Shown in pieces: positions 41,319-49,439 of a DNA stretch of 64,000 bases. The stretch lies in assembly GCF_000716545.1 (NCBI RefSeq), contig NZ_JNWZ01000005.1:91839-155838 (forward strand), in the 5' to 3' direction. The notes beneath the pieces were generated by a model, which worked only from the letters and a program-made list of their open reading frames with translations, was not told the DNA's origin and searched no databases. Position 1 is the stretch's first letter. Each line of letters begins with the position of its first letter. The position numbers and the translations under genes were made by a program. The stretch comes from Kitasatospora phosalacinea (GTDB lineage Bacteria; Actinomycetota; Actinomycetes; Streptomycetales; Streptomycetaceae).

Positions 41319-41725
41319 CGCCTGTCTCCTGTCGTGGCTGGTGGTCGGTTCGGCACGACTGTAGGAACGGGACCGCACTGCGGCCGAGTGTTGATCGGAA
41401 TCTTTCGCTTCTGGCTCGACTGAGATCGAGCGGTGCCGGTTTGCCGACCGCTTGAAGACATTTGCAACTACGGATGTGAACAGTTCACGCGTACACGATT
41501 CCTGCGGGGGCGGACGGGGGAGGGGGCCCGCCGACCGTCGCCACCGGCGGAACCGCCGGAAAAGTCTGATGTTGATGTCACTCCAGACGGGTAATCTCAG
41601 GCTGAGATGCTCGATCACCACACCCCACGCACCCGCTGCGCCCCGTCGCCCCTCCGGGCCACGGCCCCGCAGCCGCAGGCGTCGCCGTCTGCGTTCTCGT
41701 CCGGCCACACTCACGGGAAGAACAG
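41319..41725. other. Intergenic region between divergent Roadblock and helicase genes
   Basis: No gene was recognised. The stretch 41365-41480 is locally less GC-rich (TTGATCGGAATC, TTGAAGACATTTGC) and probably contains the leftward promoter of paralogue C. TAATCT at 41592-41597 is a plausible -10 for the helicase, but no confident -35 was placed. Confidence 0.4.
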
Positions 41726-44620
41726 GTGACGCCAGTGCCCAGCAGCCCCAAGCCCGAAGAGCAGCTCGCCCCCGCGGCCCGGAGCGTCGCCGAGGAGGAT
41801 CTCAGCCCCGCCGAGCGCTACGCCGCCGCCCGCGAGCGGGCCAAGGAGCAGGCGACCGCCCTCTACGGCTTCCAGCAGCTGTACGACTTCCCGCTCGACG
41901 ACTTCCAGGTCCGCGCCTGCCGCACCCTGGAGGCCGGCCAGGGCGTGCTGGTCGCCGCGCCGACCGGCTCCGGCAAGACCATCGTCGGCGAGTTCGCCGT
42001 CCACCTGGCGCTGGCCGCCGGCCGCAAGTGCTTCTACACCACGCCGATCAAGGCGCTGTCGAACCAGAAGTACGCGGACCTGGTCAAGCGCTACGGCCAG
42101 GCCAAGGTCGGCCTGCTCACCGGCGACAACTCCGTCAACGGGGACGCGCCGGTCGTCGTGATGACCACCGAGGTCCTGCGCAACATGCTGTACGCGGGCT
42201 CCCACGCCCTCGACGGCCTCGGCTACGTGGTGATGGACGAGGTGCACTACCTCGCCGACCGCTTCCGCGGCGCCGTCTGGGAGGAGGTCATCATCCACCT
42301 CCCCGAGTCGGTGACGCTGGTGTCGCTCTCCGCGACCGTCTCCAACGCCGAGGAGTTCGGCGACTGGCTGGACACCGTCCGCGGCGGCACCGAGGTGATC
42401 GTCTCCGAGCACCGCCCCGTCCCGCTCTGGCAGCACGTGATGGCCGGCAACCGGATGTACGACCTGTTCGCCAGCCCCGACCGGGACGGCCGCCCCAAGG
42501 GCAGCCTGAAGAACCCCGCCAAGGCCGTCAACCCCGAACTGGTGCGGCTGGCCCGCTCCGAGGCCGACCGCGGCCGGGACAGGTTCGCCCGCGGCCGGGG
42601 CCGCTCGATGCCCGCCGGCCGCCCCGGCCGGATCTGGACGCCGGGCCGGGTCGACGTCATCGACCGGCTCGACGCCGAGGGCCTGCTCCCCGCGATCACC
42701 TTCATCTTCAGCCGGGCCGGCTGCGAGGCCGCCGTCCAGCAGTGCCTCAACTCCGGCCTGCGCCTGAACCGGGAGGCCGACCGCTTCAAGGTCCGCCAGT
42801 TCGTCGAGGAGCGCTGCCGCGACATCCCCGACGAGGACCTGAACGTCCTCGGCTACTACGAGTGGCTGGACGGCCTGGAACGCGGCATCGCCGCCCACCA
42901 CGCCGGCATGCTGCCCCGGTTCAAGGAGGTCGTCGAGGAGCTGTTCGTCCAGGGTCTGGTCAAGGCGGTCTTCGCCACCGAGACGCTCGCCCTCGGCATC
43001 AACATGCCCGCCCGCTCGGTGGTCATGGAGAAGCTGGTCAAGTGGAACGGCGAGACCCACGCCGACATCACCCCCGGCGAGTACACCCAGCTCACCGGCC
43101 GGGCGGGCCGCCGCGGCATCGACGTCGAGGGCCACGCGGTGGTCCTGTGGCAGCGCGGCCTCGACCCGGAGGCGCTGGCCGGCCTGGCCGGCACCCGCAC
43201 CTACCCGCTCAAGTCCTCCTTCCGCCCCTCGTACAACATGGCCGTCAACCTGGTCGGCCAGTTCGGGCGGCACCGCTCCCGCGAACTGCTGGAGACCTCC
43301 TTCGCGCAGTTCCAGGCCGACCGCTCGGTGGTCGGCATCGCCCGGCAGGTGCAGCGCAACGAGGAGGGGCTGGAGGGCTACCGCGAGTCGATGACCTGCC
43401 ACCTCGGCGACTTCGAGGAGTACATGTCGCTGCGCCGGCAACTCAAGGACCGCGAGAACGAGCTCGCCCGCGAAGGCTCCACCCAGCGCCGGGCCGCCGC
43501 CGTCGAGGCGATCGAGCAGCTCAGGCCCGGCGACATCATCCACGTCCCGACCGGCAAGTTCGCCGGCCTCGCGCTCGTCCTCGACCCCGGGCTGCCCCCG
43601 GTCAGCCGCAACGGGCTCGGCCGCGGCGGCCCCCGCCACCCGGACTTCCAGGACGGCCCGCGCCCCGTCGTGCTCACCGCCGAGCGCCAGGTCAAGCGCC
43701 TCGCGATGATCGACTTCCCGCACCCCGTCGCCGCGATGGACCGGATGCGCATCCCCAAGTCCTTCAACCCGCGCAGCCCGCAGTCCCGCCGCGACCTCGC
43801 CTCCGCGCTGCGCACCAAGGCCGGCCACCTCGAACCCGAGCGCTTCCGCAAGGGCCGCGCCGCCGCCGCCGACGACCCCGAGATCAGCCGGCTGCGCACC
43901 GCCCTGCGCCAGCACCCCTGCCACGGCTGCGACGAGCGCGAGGACCACGCCCGCTGGTCCGAGCGCTACCACCGCCTGCACCGGGACACCGAGCTCCTCG
44001 AACGGCGGATGCGCTCGCGCACCCACACCATCTCCCGCACCTTCGACCGGGTCTGCGGCCTGCTCACCGACCTCGGCTACCTGCGCGGCGACACCGTCAC
44101 CGACGACGGCAAGCGCCTCGCCCGGCTCTACGGCGAACTCGACCTGCTCGCCTCCGAGTGCATCCGCGAAGGCGTCTGGAACGGCCTCGCCGCCGCCGAA
44201 CTCGCCGCCTGCGCCTCCGCGCTGGTCTACGAGGCCCGCCAGTCCGACGACGCGGTCGCCCCGCGCGTCCCCGAGGGCGGCACCAAGGACGCCCTCGGCA
44301 AGATGGTCCGGATCTGGGGCCGGCTCGACGCGCTGGAGGAGCAGCACAAGATCTCCACCGCCGAGGGCGTCGGCCAGCGCGAACCCGACCTCGGCTTCGC
44401 CTGGACGGCCTACCGCTGGGCGCTGGGCCACGACCTCGACGCCGTGCTGCGCGACGCCGACATGCCCGCCGGCGACTTCGTCCGCTGGACGAAGCAGCTC
44501 ATCGACGTCCTGGGCCAGATCCAGGACGCCGCCGGCGACGACACCGACCTGCGCAGGACCGCCCGCAAGGCGGTCGACGGCATGCGGCGCGGCATCATCG
44601 CCTACTCCTCCGTCGGCTGA
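41726..44620 (+). CDS. DEAD/DEAH-box RNA helicase, Mtr4/Ski2-like
   Basis: This 964-residue superfamily 2 helicase has Walker A APTGSGKT, motif Ia TPIKALSNQK, DEVHYLAD (DExH), SAT in LSLSATVSN and motif VI QLTGRAGRRG. A C-terminal region resembling the bacterial Mtr4/DOB1 (DSHCT-like) part includes HPCHGCDEREDHARW. It probably unwinds structured RNA for turnover. From memory, the orthologue sits directly downstream of tatC in other streptomycetes. Here about 36 kb separates them. The GTG start at 41726 follows GGGAAG. Confidence 0.92.
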   Translation: MTPVPSSPKPEEQLAPAARSVAEEDLSPAERYAAARERAKEQATALYGFQQLYDFPLDDFQVRACRTLEAGQGVLVAAPTGSGKTIVGEFAVHLALAAGRKCFYTTPIKALSNQKYADLVKRYGQAKVGLLTGDNSVNGDAPVVVMTTEVLRNMLYAGSHALDGLGYVVMDEVHYLADRFRGAVWEEVIIHLPESVTLVSLSATVSNAEEFGDWLDTVRGGTEVIVSEHRPVPLWQHVMAGNRMYDLFASPDRDGRPKGSLKNPAKAVNPELVRLARSEADRGRDRFARGRGRSMPAGRPGRIWTPGRVDVIDRLDAEGLLPAITFIFSRAGCEAAVQQCLNSGLRLNREADRFKVRQFVEERCRDIPDEDLNVLGYYEWLDGLERGIAAHHAGMLPRFKEVVEELFVQGLVKAVFATETLALGINMPARSVVMEKLVKWNGETHADITPGEYTQLTGRAGRRGIDVEGHAVVLWQRGLDPEALAGLAGTRTYPLKSSFRPSYNMAVNLVGQFGRHRSRELLETSFAQFQADRSVVGIARQVQRNEEGLEGYRESMTCHLGDFEEYMSLRRQLKDRENELAREGSTQRRAAAVEAIEQLRPGDIIHVPTGKFAGLALVLDPGLPPVSRNGLGRGGPRHPDFQDGPRPVVLTAERQVKRLAMIDFPHPVAAMDRMRIPKSFNPRSPQSRRDLASALRTKAGHLEPERFRKGRAAAADDPEISRLRTALRQHPCHGCDEREDHARWSERYHRLHRDTELLERRMRSRTHTISRTFDRVCGLLTDLGYLRGDTVTDDGKRLARLYGELDLLASECIREGVWNGLAAAELAACASALVYEARQSDDAVAPRVPEGGTKDALGKMVRIWGRLDALEEQHKISTAEGVGQREPDLGFAWTAYRWALGHDLDAVLRDADMPAGDFVRWTKQLIDVLGQIQDAAGDDTDLRRTARKAVDGMRRGIIAYSSVG

Positions 44621-44647
44621 CCGTCCGGTCCTCCTCCCGGCACCCCG

Positions 44648-44684
44648 AGGGCCCGGCCGCTTCCGTACGGAGCGGTCGGGCCCT
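44648..44684 (+). terminator. Hairpin terminator after the helicase gene
   Basis: AGGGCCCGGCCGCT (44648-44661) pairs with AGCGGTCGGGCCCT (44671-44684), with one G-T pair, around TCCGTACGG. TTCGATCG follows. It serves the helicase transcript and possibly the convergent neighbour. Confidence 0.8.
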
Positions 44685-44734
44685 TCGATCGTCTCGCGGT
44701 TCCGTCTCCCCGGCGTCCCGCCGTCGGGGCGGGG

Positions 44735-45397
44735 TCAGGCCGCGAGCAGGTGCTGGAGCAGGTCGCGGTACGCGCGGAGCGAGAGGCGCAGGTCCTCGGT
44801 GCGGGAGGGGTCGCTCACCGTCTCCCGGTGCGTGCCGCCGCCGTCGGCGTGCCACGAGTCGCGCAGCGCGGCGCGGCGCCGGCCCAGGGCGTCGGTCAGC
44901 CGCCGCACCGTCTCCTCCAGCGCCTCGTCCGCCTCCCGCACGGCCCGGTCCGGGTCGTCCACGAAGGTGCCCACCGCGTGGTCCAGCCGGTCGTTCAGCC
45001 GCGAGGCCAGCTCCGGCGGCAGGATCGGGCCGGTGGCGCCGTCCGTGGCGGTCGGGTTCCCGGTGCCGGGGAGCGCGCGGAGGTGGTCGCGGTCTCGGTC
45101 GCGGCCCTGGTCGCGGTCCTGCCGGTGGTCCTGCTCCGCGGTCTTGGCCATGCGGATGGTGTCCGTGGAAGCGGCGGGCACCGGGGTGGGGCCCTGCGCG
45201 GTGCGGGGGGCGCGGGGGTCGGCAGCGGGGTCGGTGCCCGGGCCGGTGCCGCGTCCGGGGTCGGTACCTCGGTCGGTCCCGGCGTCGCGGCCGGCGTCGC
45301 GGTGGATGTCGCGGTCGGTGTCGGTGTCGCGGTAGGTGTCGCGGTCGGTGTCGGTGTCGCGGGAGTCGGCGTGGTGGCCGTGGTCGCTGATGGTCAT
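44735..45397 (-). CDS. Asp/Arg-rich repeat protein with C-terminal helical domain
   Basis: This 220-residue protein starts MTISDHGHHADSRDTD and has a repetitive N-terminus of 10-residue units (RDTDTDRDTY, RDTDTDRDIH), then degenerate DAGRD/GTDRG/GTDPG runs. A C-terminal helical domain (ELASRLNDRLDHAVGTFVDD, PDRAVREADEALEETVRRL, YRDLLQHLLAA) follows. The FVDDP(D/R)xA core is shared with the next gene upstream. The ATG at 45397 follows GGAGGACG. The function is unknown. It may be a stress-related accessory protein. Confidence 0.7.
   Translation of the reverse strand: MTISDHGHHADSRDTDTDRDTYRDTDTDRDIHRDAGRDAGTDRGTDPGRGTGPGTDPAADPRAPRTAQGPTPVPAASTDTIRMAKTAEQDHRQDRDQGRDRDRDHLRALPGTGNPTATDGATGPILPPELASRLNDRLDHAVGTFVDDPDRAVREADEALEETVRRLTDALGRRRAALRDSWHADGGGTHRETVSDPSRTEDLRLSLRAYRDLLQHLLAA
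45308..45362 (-). repeat. Period-30 coding repeats
   Basis: A 24-bp block beginning GTCGCGGTCGGTG and ending GTCGCGG occurs twice with a 30-nt period, encoding the 10-residue repeat of the Asp/Arg-rich protein. Further degenerate GTCGGT/GTCGCG units continue towards 45230. Such repeats tend to expand and contract. Confidence 0.75.
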
Positions 45398-45441
45398 GTC
45401 GTCCTCCGTCTCCGTGAGGGGTGGGTCGCCCGGGTCGGCGC

Positions 45442-46092
45442 TCAGGCGTGGTGCTCGCGCTGGGTCGGCAGCCGCCGGGCGTGGCGGGCGGTCGACGCCT
45501 TGGCCCCGGTCGTGGTGCGGGCGGGGGCGCGTTCGGGCTCGTCGCCGCTGCCGACCAGCGCGACGAACAGTTCCCGGGCCCGGAGCAGGGCCGCGCGCTG
45601 CTCCTCGGTGTCCGGGGTCCGCCCGGCGCGCCCGGCGCCGTCCGGCCGGGAGAGCGCGTGCAGCGTCCGGTAGGACTCGACGTGCTCGCCGTGGTCGACC
45701 GAGATCGTGTCGATCTGCGCGTCCACGTCGGAGTCGGGGTAGCCGCGGTCGCGGGCCACCCGGGCCAGCAGCGCTTCCGCCTCGGCCAGGGCCTGCCGGG
45801 GATCGTCGACGAAGCGCGTCTTCACCTGCGCCCACTCCTGCTCGGCCCGGGCGCGCTCCTCGCCGCTCAGCGGGGTGAGGGTCAGCTCCCGGTGGCGTTC
45901 CACCCGGCGGGCGAGCTCGCGCTCGGCCGCGGCGGTGTCGCCGTCGTACCGGGCGACGGTGCGCTCGTACTCGGGCCCGAACCGGCGGCTCAGGCTGGGG
46001 TGCTGCTGTCGGTGGCGGTGGAGGGCGAACGCACCGAGCGCCGCCACCACCACGGCGATCACGACGATCGCCACGATCAGACCGCTGGACAT
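45442..46092 (-). CDS. Single-pass membrane protein related to the 44735 gene
   Basis: This 216-residue protein has an N-terminal transmembrane helix (MSSGLIVAIVVIAVVVAALG), the basic turn LHRHRQQHPSLSRRFG, and a helical domain with EQEWAQVKTRFVDDPRQALA, EAEALLARVARDRGYPDSD and HVESYRTLHALS. The FVDDP core matches the C-terminal part of the 44735 product, indicating common descent. The ATG follows GGAGGCAGAGC. The two genes are co-oriented 44 nt apart. From memory, similar pairs are common in actinomycetes. The function is unknown. Confidence 0.78.
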   Translation of the reverse strand: MSSGLIVAIVVIAVVVAALGAFALHRHRQQHPSLSRRFGPEYERTVARYDGDTAAAERELARRVERHRELTLTPLSGEERARAEQEWAQVKTRFVDDPRQALAEAEALLARVARDRGYPDSDVDAQIDTISVDHGEHVESYRTLHALSRPDGAGRAGRTPDTEEQRAALLRARELFVALVGSGDEPERAPARTTTGAKASTARHARRLPTQREHHA

Positions 46093-46277
46093 GCTCTGCC
46101 TCCTGACCCGGGCGCCACCCGTTCGGGGCCGCCCTGTTCGGTTCGCTCCCGGGTTCGGGTGACCCGTGCGCGGCTCCCCAAACACCCGCGCCCTCCTGAC
46201 GCGCCGTCAGTTCACCCCGGCCCGCACCGTCCGCCCCACCCGCGCCCTGCGTCCCCCCGCCCGCCCGCAGGGCGTTC

Positions 46278-47315
46278 TCACGGCGCCGCGCCCGGGGCCG
46301 GCCCGGTGGATTCGCGGACGATCAGTTCGGTGGCGAGTTCCACGTGGAGGGCCTCGACCGCGGTGCCCTCGATCAGGCGCAGCAGCAGGCTGACGGCCAG
46401 GCCGCCCAGTTCTTCGAGGGGTTGGCGGACGGTGGTGAGGGTGGGGATGGAGGTGCGGCTGAGGTAGTCGTCGTCGAAGCCGACGATGGAGAGGTCGGTG
46501 GGGACGCGCAGGCCGCGTTCGTGGGCGGCGCGGAGGGCGCCGATGGCGGCCTTGTCGTTGAAGGCGACCAGGGCGGTGGGGGGCCGGGGGAGGTCGAGGA
46601 GCCGGGCGGCGGCGGTGTGGCCCCAGTCGCTGGTGGGTTCGATGTGGGTGACGAGTTCCGGCGGGATGAGGACGCCGGCCTCGGCCAGGGCCGCGGTGTG
46701 GCCGGCGAAGCGGGAGGAGGAGGCGAGCCAGTCGGCGGGGCCGTTGATGAAGCCGATCCGGCGGTGGCCGAGCGCGACCAGGTGGGCGGTGAGGTTGCGG
46801 GCGCCGGTGAAGTGGGACGCGGAGACGGCGGCGATGTCCCGGGGGACGGGCGTGCGGGGGTCGATGACCACGAACGGGACTTCCCGGCGGCGCAGTCGCT
46901 CGAGTTCGGCGCCCTCCTCGACGGGCAGGATCAGCAGCGCCCCGGCGAGGTCGCGGCGGCGGGGCAGCGCGGCCAGCGCCCCGTTGTGCTGGGCGGCGCC
47001 GCCCGCGCTGAGGATCAGCTCCCGGCCGTGCCGGTCGAGCGCCTCGGCGACGGCGGTGACGATGGTGCCGAAGTAGTCGGTGAGCAGGTAGGGGCAGCGG
47101 ACGAACACCGCGCCGGGCCGGGCGGTCCGCCGGGGCGCGGCGGGTTCGGGGGAGCCGAGCCGCTCCATCGCGGCGCGGACGGCGGTCCTGGTCTCCTCGG
47201 CGACGGTGGCCTGCCCGGTCAGGACGCGGGAGACGGTCGCGGGGGAGACCCCGGCGGCGGCCGCGATCTCCCGGACGGTGACCCGCGTCGACTTCGGCCT
47301 ACCCATTTGTTTCAT
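46278..47315 (-). CDS. LacI-family transcriptional regulator
   Basis: This 345-residue protein has a LacI HTH ([25 protein letters not shown]) and a periplasmic-binding-protein-like sugar domain (ALIIxP-like [69 protein letters not shown]). The GAAACGTTTC palindrome upstream of the divergent GH30 gene is its likely operator. The ATG at 47315 could be replaced by an ATG at 47306 ([10 protein letters not shown]), which fits the family start better. Confidence 0.9.
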   Translation of the reverse strand: MKQMGRPKSTRVTVREIAAAAGVSPATVSRVLTGQATVAEETRTAVRAAMERLGSPEPAAPRRTARPGAVFVRCPYLLTDYFGTIVTAVAEALDRHGRELILSAGGAAQHNGALAALPRRRDLAGALLILPVEEGAELERLRRREVPFVVIDPRTPVPRDIAAVSASHFTGARNLTAHLVALGHRRIGFINGPADWLASSSRFAGHTAALAEAGVLIPPELVTHIEPTSDWGHTAAARLLDLPRPPTALVAFNDKAAIGALRAAHERGLRVPTDLSIVGFDDDYLSRTSIPTLTTVRQPLEELGGLAVSLLLRLIEGTAVEALHVELATELIVRESTGPAPGAAP

Positions 47316-47422
47316 CGTTTCGTTTCATGGAGGCGATCATACAACTCCCAAATCGCAAGGGGTGCAGGAATCTTGACAGAGGGAAAGCCGGTGCCGTTTC
47401 CTGAACGCACGCAAAGATGTCA

Positions 47423-47432
47423 GAAACGTTTC
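47423..47432 (+). promoter_or_regulatory. LacI-type operator GAAACGTTTC
   Basis: A perfect 10-bp palindrome lies 35 nt before the GH30 start. Related half-sites (TGTTTCAT) are at 47438-47445 and twice more at 47309-47331 by the regulator start, giving several GAAAC-type half-sites across the divergent region. This supports repression of both GH30 genes and autoregulation. Confidence 0.7.
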
Positions 47433-47467
47433 ATTTTGTTTCATGAAGTCAAGGCGAGAGGAATCCG

Positions 47468-49393
47468 ATGTACCGACGCGTGCTCGGCACCGCCACGGCC
47501 GCCGCCGTGGCCCTGGGCCTGACCGGCGCGGCCCCCGCCCCGCCGCACGGCCCGTCCCGACCGGCCGAGGTCCGGGTCTGGGTCACCACCCCGGACGGCG
47601 CCGAACTGCTGCACCAGCGCCCCTCGGTGGCGTTCCACCCGGGGGCGTCCGTCCGCACCACCATCACCGTCGACCCGGGCCGGGCCTTCCAGACCATGGA
47701 CGGCTTCGGCGCCTCGATCACCGATTCCACCGCCGCCGTCCTGAGCACCCTCTCCCCGGCCGACCGGGACGCCGCCCTGCGCCGCCTCTTCGACCCCGCG
47801 AGCGGGATCGGCATCAGCATGGTCCGCCAGCCGATCGGCTCCTCCGACTTCACGGCCGCCGCCGCGCACTACACCTACGACGACGTCCCGGCCGGGCAGA
47901 GCGACTTCGCGCTGAGCCGCTTCTCGATCGCCCACGACGAGCGGCAGGTCCTCCCGCTGCTCCGCCAGGCCCGGCGGCTCAACCCGGAGCTGAAGGTGGT
48001 GGCGACCCCGTGGAGCCCGCCCGCCTGGATGAAGACCAGCGACTCGCTGCTGGAGGGCAGGCTCAAGGACGACCCGGCGGTCTACGACGCGTACGCCCGC
48101 TACCTGGTGAAGTTCGTGCGGGCGTACGCGGCGGCGGGCGTCCCGGTCGACTACCTGACGGTGCAGAACGAGCCGCAGAACCGCAAGCCCAACGCGTACC
48201 CGGGCACCGACCTGACCGCCGAGCAGGAGGAGAAGGTGGTGGAGGCGCTCGGGCCGCTGCTGAAGGAGGCCAGCCCGCGCACGAAGATCCTCGGCTACGA
48301 CCACAACTGGGCCACCCACCCGGACGACGTCGCCAACACCCCGCCCGGCGAGGACCCGGAGACCGACTACCCGTACCGGCTGCTGGACGGCGACGCCGCC
48401 AAGTGGCTGGCCGGCACCGCCTACCACTGCTACGCGGGCGACCCGTCCGCGCAGAGCGCGCTGCACGACGCGCACCCCGACAAGGGCGTCTGGTTCACCG
48501 AGTGCTCCGGCTCGCACGGCCCCGACGACACCCCGGCCCAGACCTTCCGCGGGACGCTCACCTGGCACGCCCGCAACCTGACCGTCGGCGCCACCCGCAA
48601 CTGGGCCAAGTCCGTGCTGAACTGGAACATCGCGCTGGACGGGCACGACGGCCCGCACAACGGCGGCTGCGGCACCTGCACCGCCCTGCTGACCGTGCAC
48701 GACGACCACGCCGTCACCACCGGCGCCGAGTACTACACCATCGGCCACCTGTCGAAGTTCGTCCGCCCCGGCGCCGTCCGGATCGCCAGCACCAGCTTCG
48801 GCACGCCGAGTTGGAACGGGCAGCTGACCGACGTCGCGTTCACCGACCCGGACGGGTCGACCGTGCTGGTGGTGCACAACGAGAACGACGCGCCGCGCGA
48901 CTTCGCCGTCGCGGTCGGCGGGCAGAGCTTCGAGTACACCCTGCCCGGCGGCGCGCTGGCCACCTTCAGCTGGCCCAAGTCGGGCGCGCCCAGGGCGGAC
49001 CGGCGCGAAGTGCCGCTCACCGGCGCCACCGCGACCGCCCAGCCGGCCGCCGCCGACGCGCAGGCGGCGATCGACGCGGACGCCTCCACCCGGTGGTCCA
49101 GCGGCGCGGCCCAAGCCCCCGGCCAGTACCTGCGGATCGACCTCGGACGGCGCACCGCCTTCGACCGGATCGCCCTCGACAGCGGCGACAACCCCGGTGA
49201 CTACGCCCGTGGTTGGCGCATCGAGGCGAGCGACGACGGCGCCCGCTGGCGTCCGCTCGCCACCGGCGCCGGCACCGGCCAGCTCACCACCGTCGACCTG
49301 CCGCGCGACACCCGCGCCCGCTACCTGCGGATCACCGGCACCGCCGACGCGCCCAACTGGTGGAGCCTCGCGGACGTCCGCCTCTACCGCTGA
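47468..49393 (+). CDS. Secreted GH30 glycosidase with C-terminal F5/8-type domain
   Basis: This 641-residue protein has a signal peptide (MYRRVLGTATAAAVALGLTG), then a GH30 (beta/alpha)8 barrel plus beta-sandwich. The predicted acid/base E235 is in LTVQNEPQ and nucleophile E345 is in WFTECSG. The C-terminus (about 510-641) resembles F5/8-type C/CBM32 carbohydrate-binding domains (DASTRWSS, YLRIDLGRRTAFDRIALDSG). It likely attacks beta-glucan or related fungal or plant polymers. It is divergent from the LacI gene. The ATG follows GAGAGGAA. Confidence 0.88.
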   Translation: MYRRVLGTATAAAVALGLTGAAPAPPHGPSRPAEVRVWVTTPDGAELLHQRPSVAFHPGASVRTTITVDPGRAFQTMDGFGASITDSTAAVLSTLSPADRDAALRRLFDPASGIGISMVRQPIGSSDFTAAAAHYTYDDVPAGQSDFALSRFSIAHDERQVLPLLRQARRLNPELKVVATPWSPPAWMKTSDSLLEGRLKDDPAVYDAYARYLVKFVRAYAAAGVPVDYLTVQNEPQNRKPNAYPGTDLTAEQEEKVVEALGPLLKEASPRTKILGYDHNWATHPDDVANTPPGEDPETDYPYRLLDGDAAKWLAGTAYHCYAGDPSAQSALHDAHPDKGVWFTECSGSHGPDDTPAQTFRGTLTWHARNLTVGATRNWAKSVLNWNIALDGHDGPHNGGCGTCTALLTVHDDHAVTTGAEYYTIGHLSKFVRPGAVRIASTSFGTPSWNGQLTDVAFTDPDGSTVLVVHNENDAPRDFAVAVGGQSFEYTLPGGALATFSWPKSGAPRADRREVPLTGATATAQPAAADAQAAIDADASTRWSSGAAQAPGQYLRIDLGRRTAFDRIALDSGDNPGDYARGWRIEASDDGARWRPLATGAGTGQLTTVDLPRDTRARYLRITGTADAPNWWSLADVRLYR

Positions 49394-49439
49394 CCCCCCG
49401 TCACACCCACCCACCCCCACCCCCACGAGGAGCAGTCCC

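Noticed and set aside
45230..45370. CRISPR-like tandem array
   Set aside because: The repeats are 10-residue coding units of the Asp/Arg-rich protein with no spacers or cas genes.
41452..45390. Rightward 1312-residue frame covering the helicase gene
   Set aside because: It lies in the wrong frame of a helicase with all motifs intact. The translation is Arg/Pro/Gly shadow sequence.
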